Of a DNA stretch of 64,000 nt, positions 61,901 through 64,000 are shown piece by piece (the stretch's first letter is position 1; each line of letters begins with the position of its first letter). The stretch spans positions 47,988,001 to 48,052,000 of the forward strand of contig JAZHRO010000039.1 of NCBI GenBank assembly GCA_037157565.1, read 5' to 3'. A model generated the notes under the pieces. It had not been told where the DNA came from, made no database searches, and was given only the letters and a program-made list of their open reading frames with translations. The DNA comes from Thalassia testudinum (lineage: Eukaryota; Streptophyta; Magnoliopsida; Alismatales; Hydrocharitaceae). The position numbers and the translations under genes are program-made.

Positions 61901-64000
61901 CGCCAGCCATACCGCAACCGGCGCCATCTCCGCTCCCCGTCGTCCACTACCCCTCTCAAATGACTCTTTAGCTTCCCCTCATCACAACAACAACTTCAAC
62001 ACTCCGATTCGACCTCGCCAACACCCTCCGCGACTCCGTCCTCCATCTCGCCAGCAGACCTCCGGTGAGCGCTAGCGGCCACCACAGACCACCTACTCCG
62101 CCGCTCCGGCACTCCACACCGTCGTCATTCACCGTAGATCAAAAACCCTAACTTAGTTAGGGCTATTGATCAATCCCACACTCCCCCGAACACCACCACC
62201 TTCACACGCACAGTCCAACTTCGCCCCACACACATAGACCACGCCACGCAACCACCACTGTTGCACTCGCTGTAGTCTGACAATACTTCCTGAGCTTTCT
62301 AATGCGGCCGAAAGGCCTTATTATTGATTTCAGGTACTAGCCCCCTCCGCCATTAACGTCGTAAGCTTCAAGGTTGCTTGAAACTCTCTCCAAACCTGCA
62401 GCTTTTGGTCTTCGACTCTAGACGAAGAGGATTTAGTCCAGGAACACGCTCGCTCGGTCAATTGAGTCCGTTGACCACTCCTTGCATGCGAATTGGATGA
62501 GGGCATCAACAGTAGCATGCGCGAGGAAAGGGGGACAGATAGTCCCACATCATGAGTTTTGGAGCAGGTGAGGTTGCATAAATTATATTTGTGATACAGG
62601 CTTATCGCCTTATATACAAGGGGTGAGGTCCCTCACACCCCTCATGCTCCTCGTTTGCGACATTGCCCCCACAGATCTGGCCTGGTTCGATTACCTGCCT
62701 ACACTATACACTCCTTGCTCACCACCCACTGCCGATGAGCCTGGACCTAGGTGTGCTCTAGGTCCGATTACCCGTATACCCGGTATTGTTGAAGGCTCTA
62801 GGAGAGCGTGACTCAAGGAGAGAAAGAGAGGAGAGCGTGCGCGGGGTAGGGAAGGGTTTTTCTCTTTGGAGAATTGGCTAACCACTTAGCCAAATTTGAG
62901 GATCCTTCCCCCTCTACGTGAAGAAGAAAAGTAGAGAAAGAACAAGAGGAAGAGAAGGAGAGCAGTTGAAGAAGAGCAGAGGAAGAAAGAAGACAAAGCT
63001 GAAGAAGAAAGAGAAGGAAAGGAAAAGAAGAAGTGTCTGCAATCAGAGAAAGAAGAAGTAGAGCACTGTTCATCCAGACGTTTAAGACGTCTGATACTAC
63101 CATCAAACGGCTAACTTGAGTTTATTTTTACATAGTTATTGAGTTTCATTTGATATTATTGTAGGGAGTAATTGGTGATTCAAATCACCATTTTACTCCA
63201 TTCTTTTAACAGTTTGACACTTGATGTTATTGCTACATTATTCTGAGTCAACTCTTGATTATAATTTCTTATCTCTATTGTTTAAAATTGCAATCTTGAG
63301 AATTGAATTTCTACTTGCTCCTAGCGAACGACCTCAGACTTTTTGAATATAAATTTTATCTGTTTTTTTGCGAGATTTTGACTATACTGCAACGCAACAA
63401 TTTAAAACATCAATCTCGCATGACTAACAGCGGGTTGTTCTGGTTAGATCAGTTGCCTGCCTACAGCAGACGTGCGCACTGACTGAGATCAGACATCTAG
63501 GGTTAGTCTCAAATGTCTTAAACGCACGCAGGAACCTGCCTAGTGCTCTTGCTTCTCCTCCTGTCGTTTGCTACCTCTCACGACCATCTGTGGGTGCAGT
63601 AGGACGTCTAACACCTCTCCCGACAGTCTGGGGTTGCAACCAGATGTCTGACACCCCCTCCAAATGTCTGAAAGCACCTCGGTTGCTGAGTGTGCACGCT
63701 TTCCCAACACCCTTCTCCCCTGCGCAGCTTGCCTCCTTACGCGAGCTCGATCTCCAAGCCTGTATGCGACACAGATGCCTCGGTCAGGTCTCGCCTCGGG
63801 TCCTATGTGCGTATGGACGTCCGAAGCTCATCGTGGACGTCTGCGGAGCCTCCCAACCGTCTACCGAGCTTCGTGGACGTTTGATGACCGTAGGAGATGT
63901 GCCTGCACCTTGCGCGTAGCACCTCCTCGCAGCGCAAACTCGCCTCGTCTGTGGTGCAGCAGCAGCTCGTGCTCCATGCAGCTGCAGCAATGCCCTCCTC
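58988..64000 (-). mobile_element. Tekay-type LTR A6 (minus strand), split by B5, runs off the window
   Basis: Begins TGTTACAACCTG, the reverse complement of the A LTR 3' end, and matches A1-A3 through 60709. After B5 it resumes at 63435 with the palindrome-rich block, as expected from its position in A1. The left flank is GATCT (58983-58987) in H2 integrase. The other end is outside the window, so a solo LTR and a full element cannot be told apart. Confidence 0.8.
60710..63429 (+). mobile_element. Solo LTR B5, Tat-like (2720 bp), nested in A6
   Basis: Starts TGATGGGAACACCATCATGA and ends GACTAACA, with a perfect duplication GCGGG at 60705-60709 and 63430-63434. TATAAAAT starts at 61646 and the tail motif GCTCCTAGCGAACGACCT at about 63316-63337. 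The exact AGACGTCT word occurs once (63085). It is probably one of the younger insertions here. Confidence 0.93.

Noticed and set aside
60710..62885. Short frames at 61791-62075, 62330-62548 and 62623-62811 as small genes
   Set aside because: All inside solo LTR B5, with related sequence at the same place in the other B LTRs, where the frames are not kept.
1..64000. CRISPR array, bacterial operon or organellar insert
   Set aside because: No regular direct repeats with unique spacers, no ribosome binding sites before frames, and no organellar genes recognised.

Overview
This is nuclear DNA from a flowering plant with a repeat-rich genome. The evidence is nested LTR retrotransposons of plant lineages (Tekay/Del-type chromovirus, Tat/Athila-like, SIRE-like and short-LTR Ty1-copia), a plant L1 fragment, and one spliced host gene of a plant-specific family (DUF1666, often labelled 'ribosomal protein L34Ae'). 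I cannot name the species; a monocot is possible but not shown. I see no bacterial, organellar or CRISPR features. Nearly all GC-rich open frames lie inside LTRs and are not genes.

Layout. 1-2059: the 5' LTR and primer binding site of a minus-strand Tat-like element that continues off the left edge. 2060-23242: old GC-rich retroelement filler (family E, own LTR at 22714-23242), split by a Tekay-type solo LTR (A1, 4081-7050), a Tat-like LTR (F, 9300-11455) and a decayed Tekay-type pol with its 3' LTR (A2, 11920-21784). A2 itself holds two insertions (B4 and J). 23243-43049: gene-poor DNA with solo LTRs (B6; B2 nested in B1), an L1 fragment, and two joined Tekay-type LTRs (A4/A5) carrying another solo LTR (C). 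43368-55147: the host gene, four exons, about 546 residues. Its second intron is 9.3 kb and holds a Pack-MULE-like inverted-repeat element, inside which sits a SIRE-like solo LTR, inside which sit A3 and B3. 55148-64000: minus-strand copia H1, split by copia H2, split by Tekay-type LTR A6, split by solo LTR B5.

The boundaries rest mostly on terminal TG...CA plus 5-bp target-site duplications (TSDs) read directly from the sequence: TAGCA (A1), AGGGA (B2), AACTC (B1), TTGAG (B6), GCGGG (B5), GCGAC (C) are perfect; GACAA/GACAG (A3), ATGGC/ATGAC (I) and TTGAT/TTAAC (J) are diverged. Solo LTRs far outnumber elements with coding sequence. The most unusual signal is an array of the 8-bp palindrome AGACGTCT and close variants, present in LTRs of several unrelated retrotransposon lineages.
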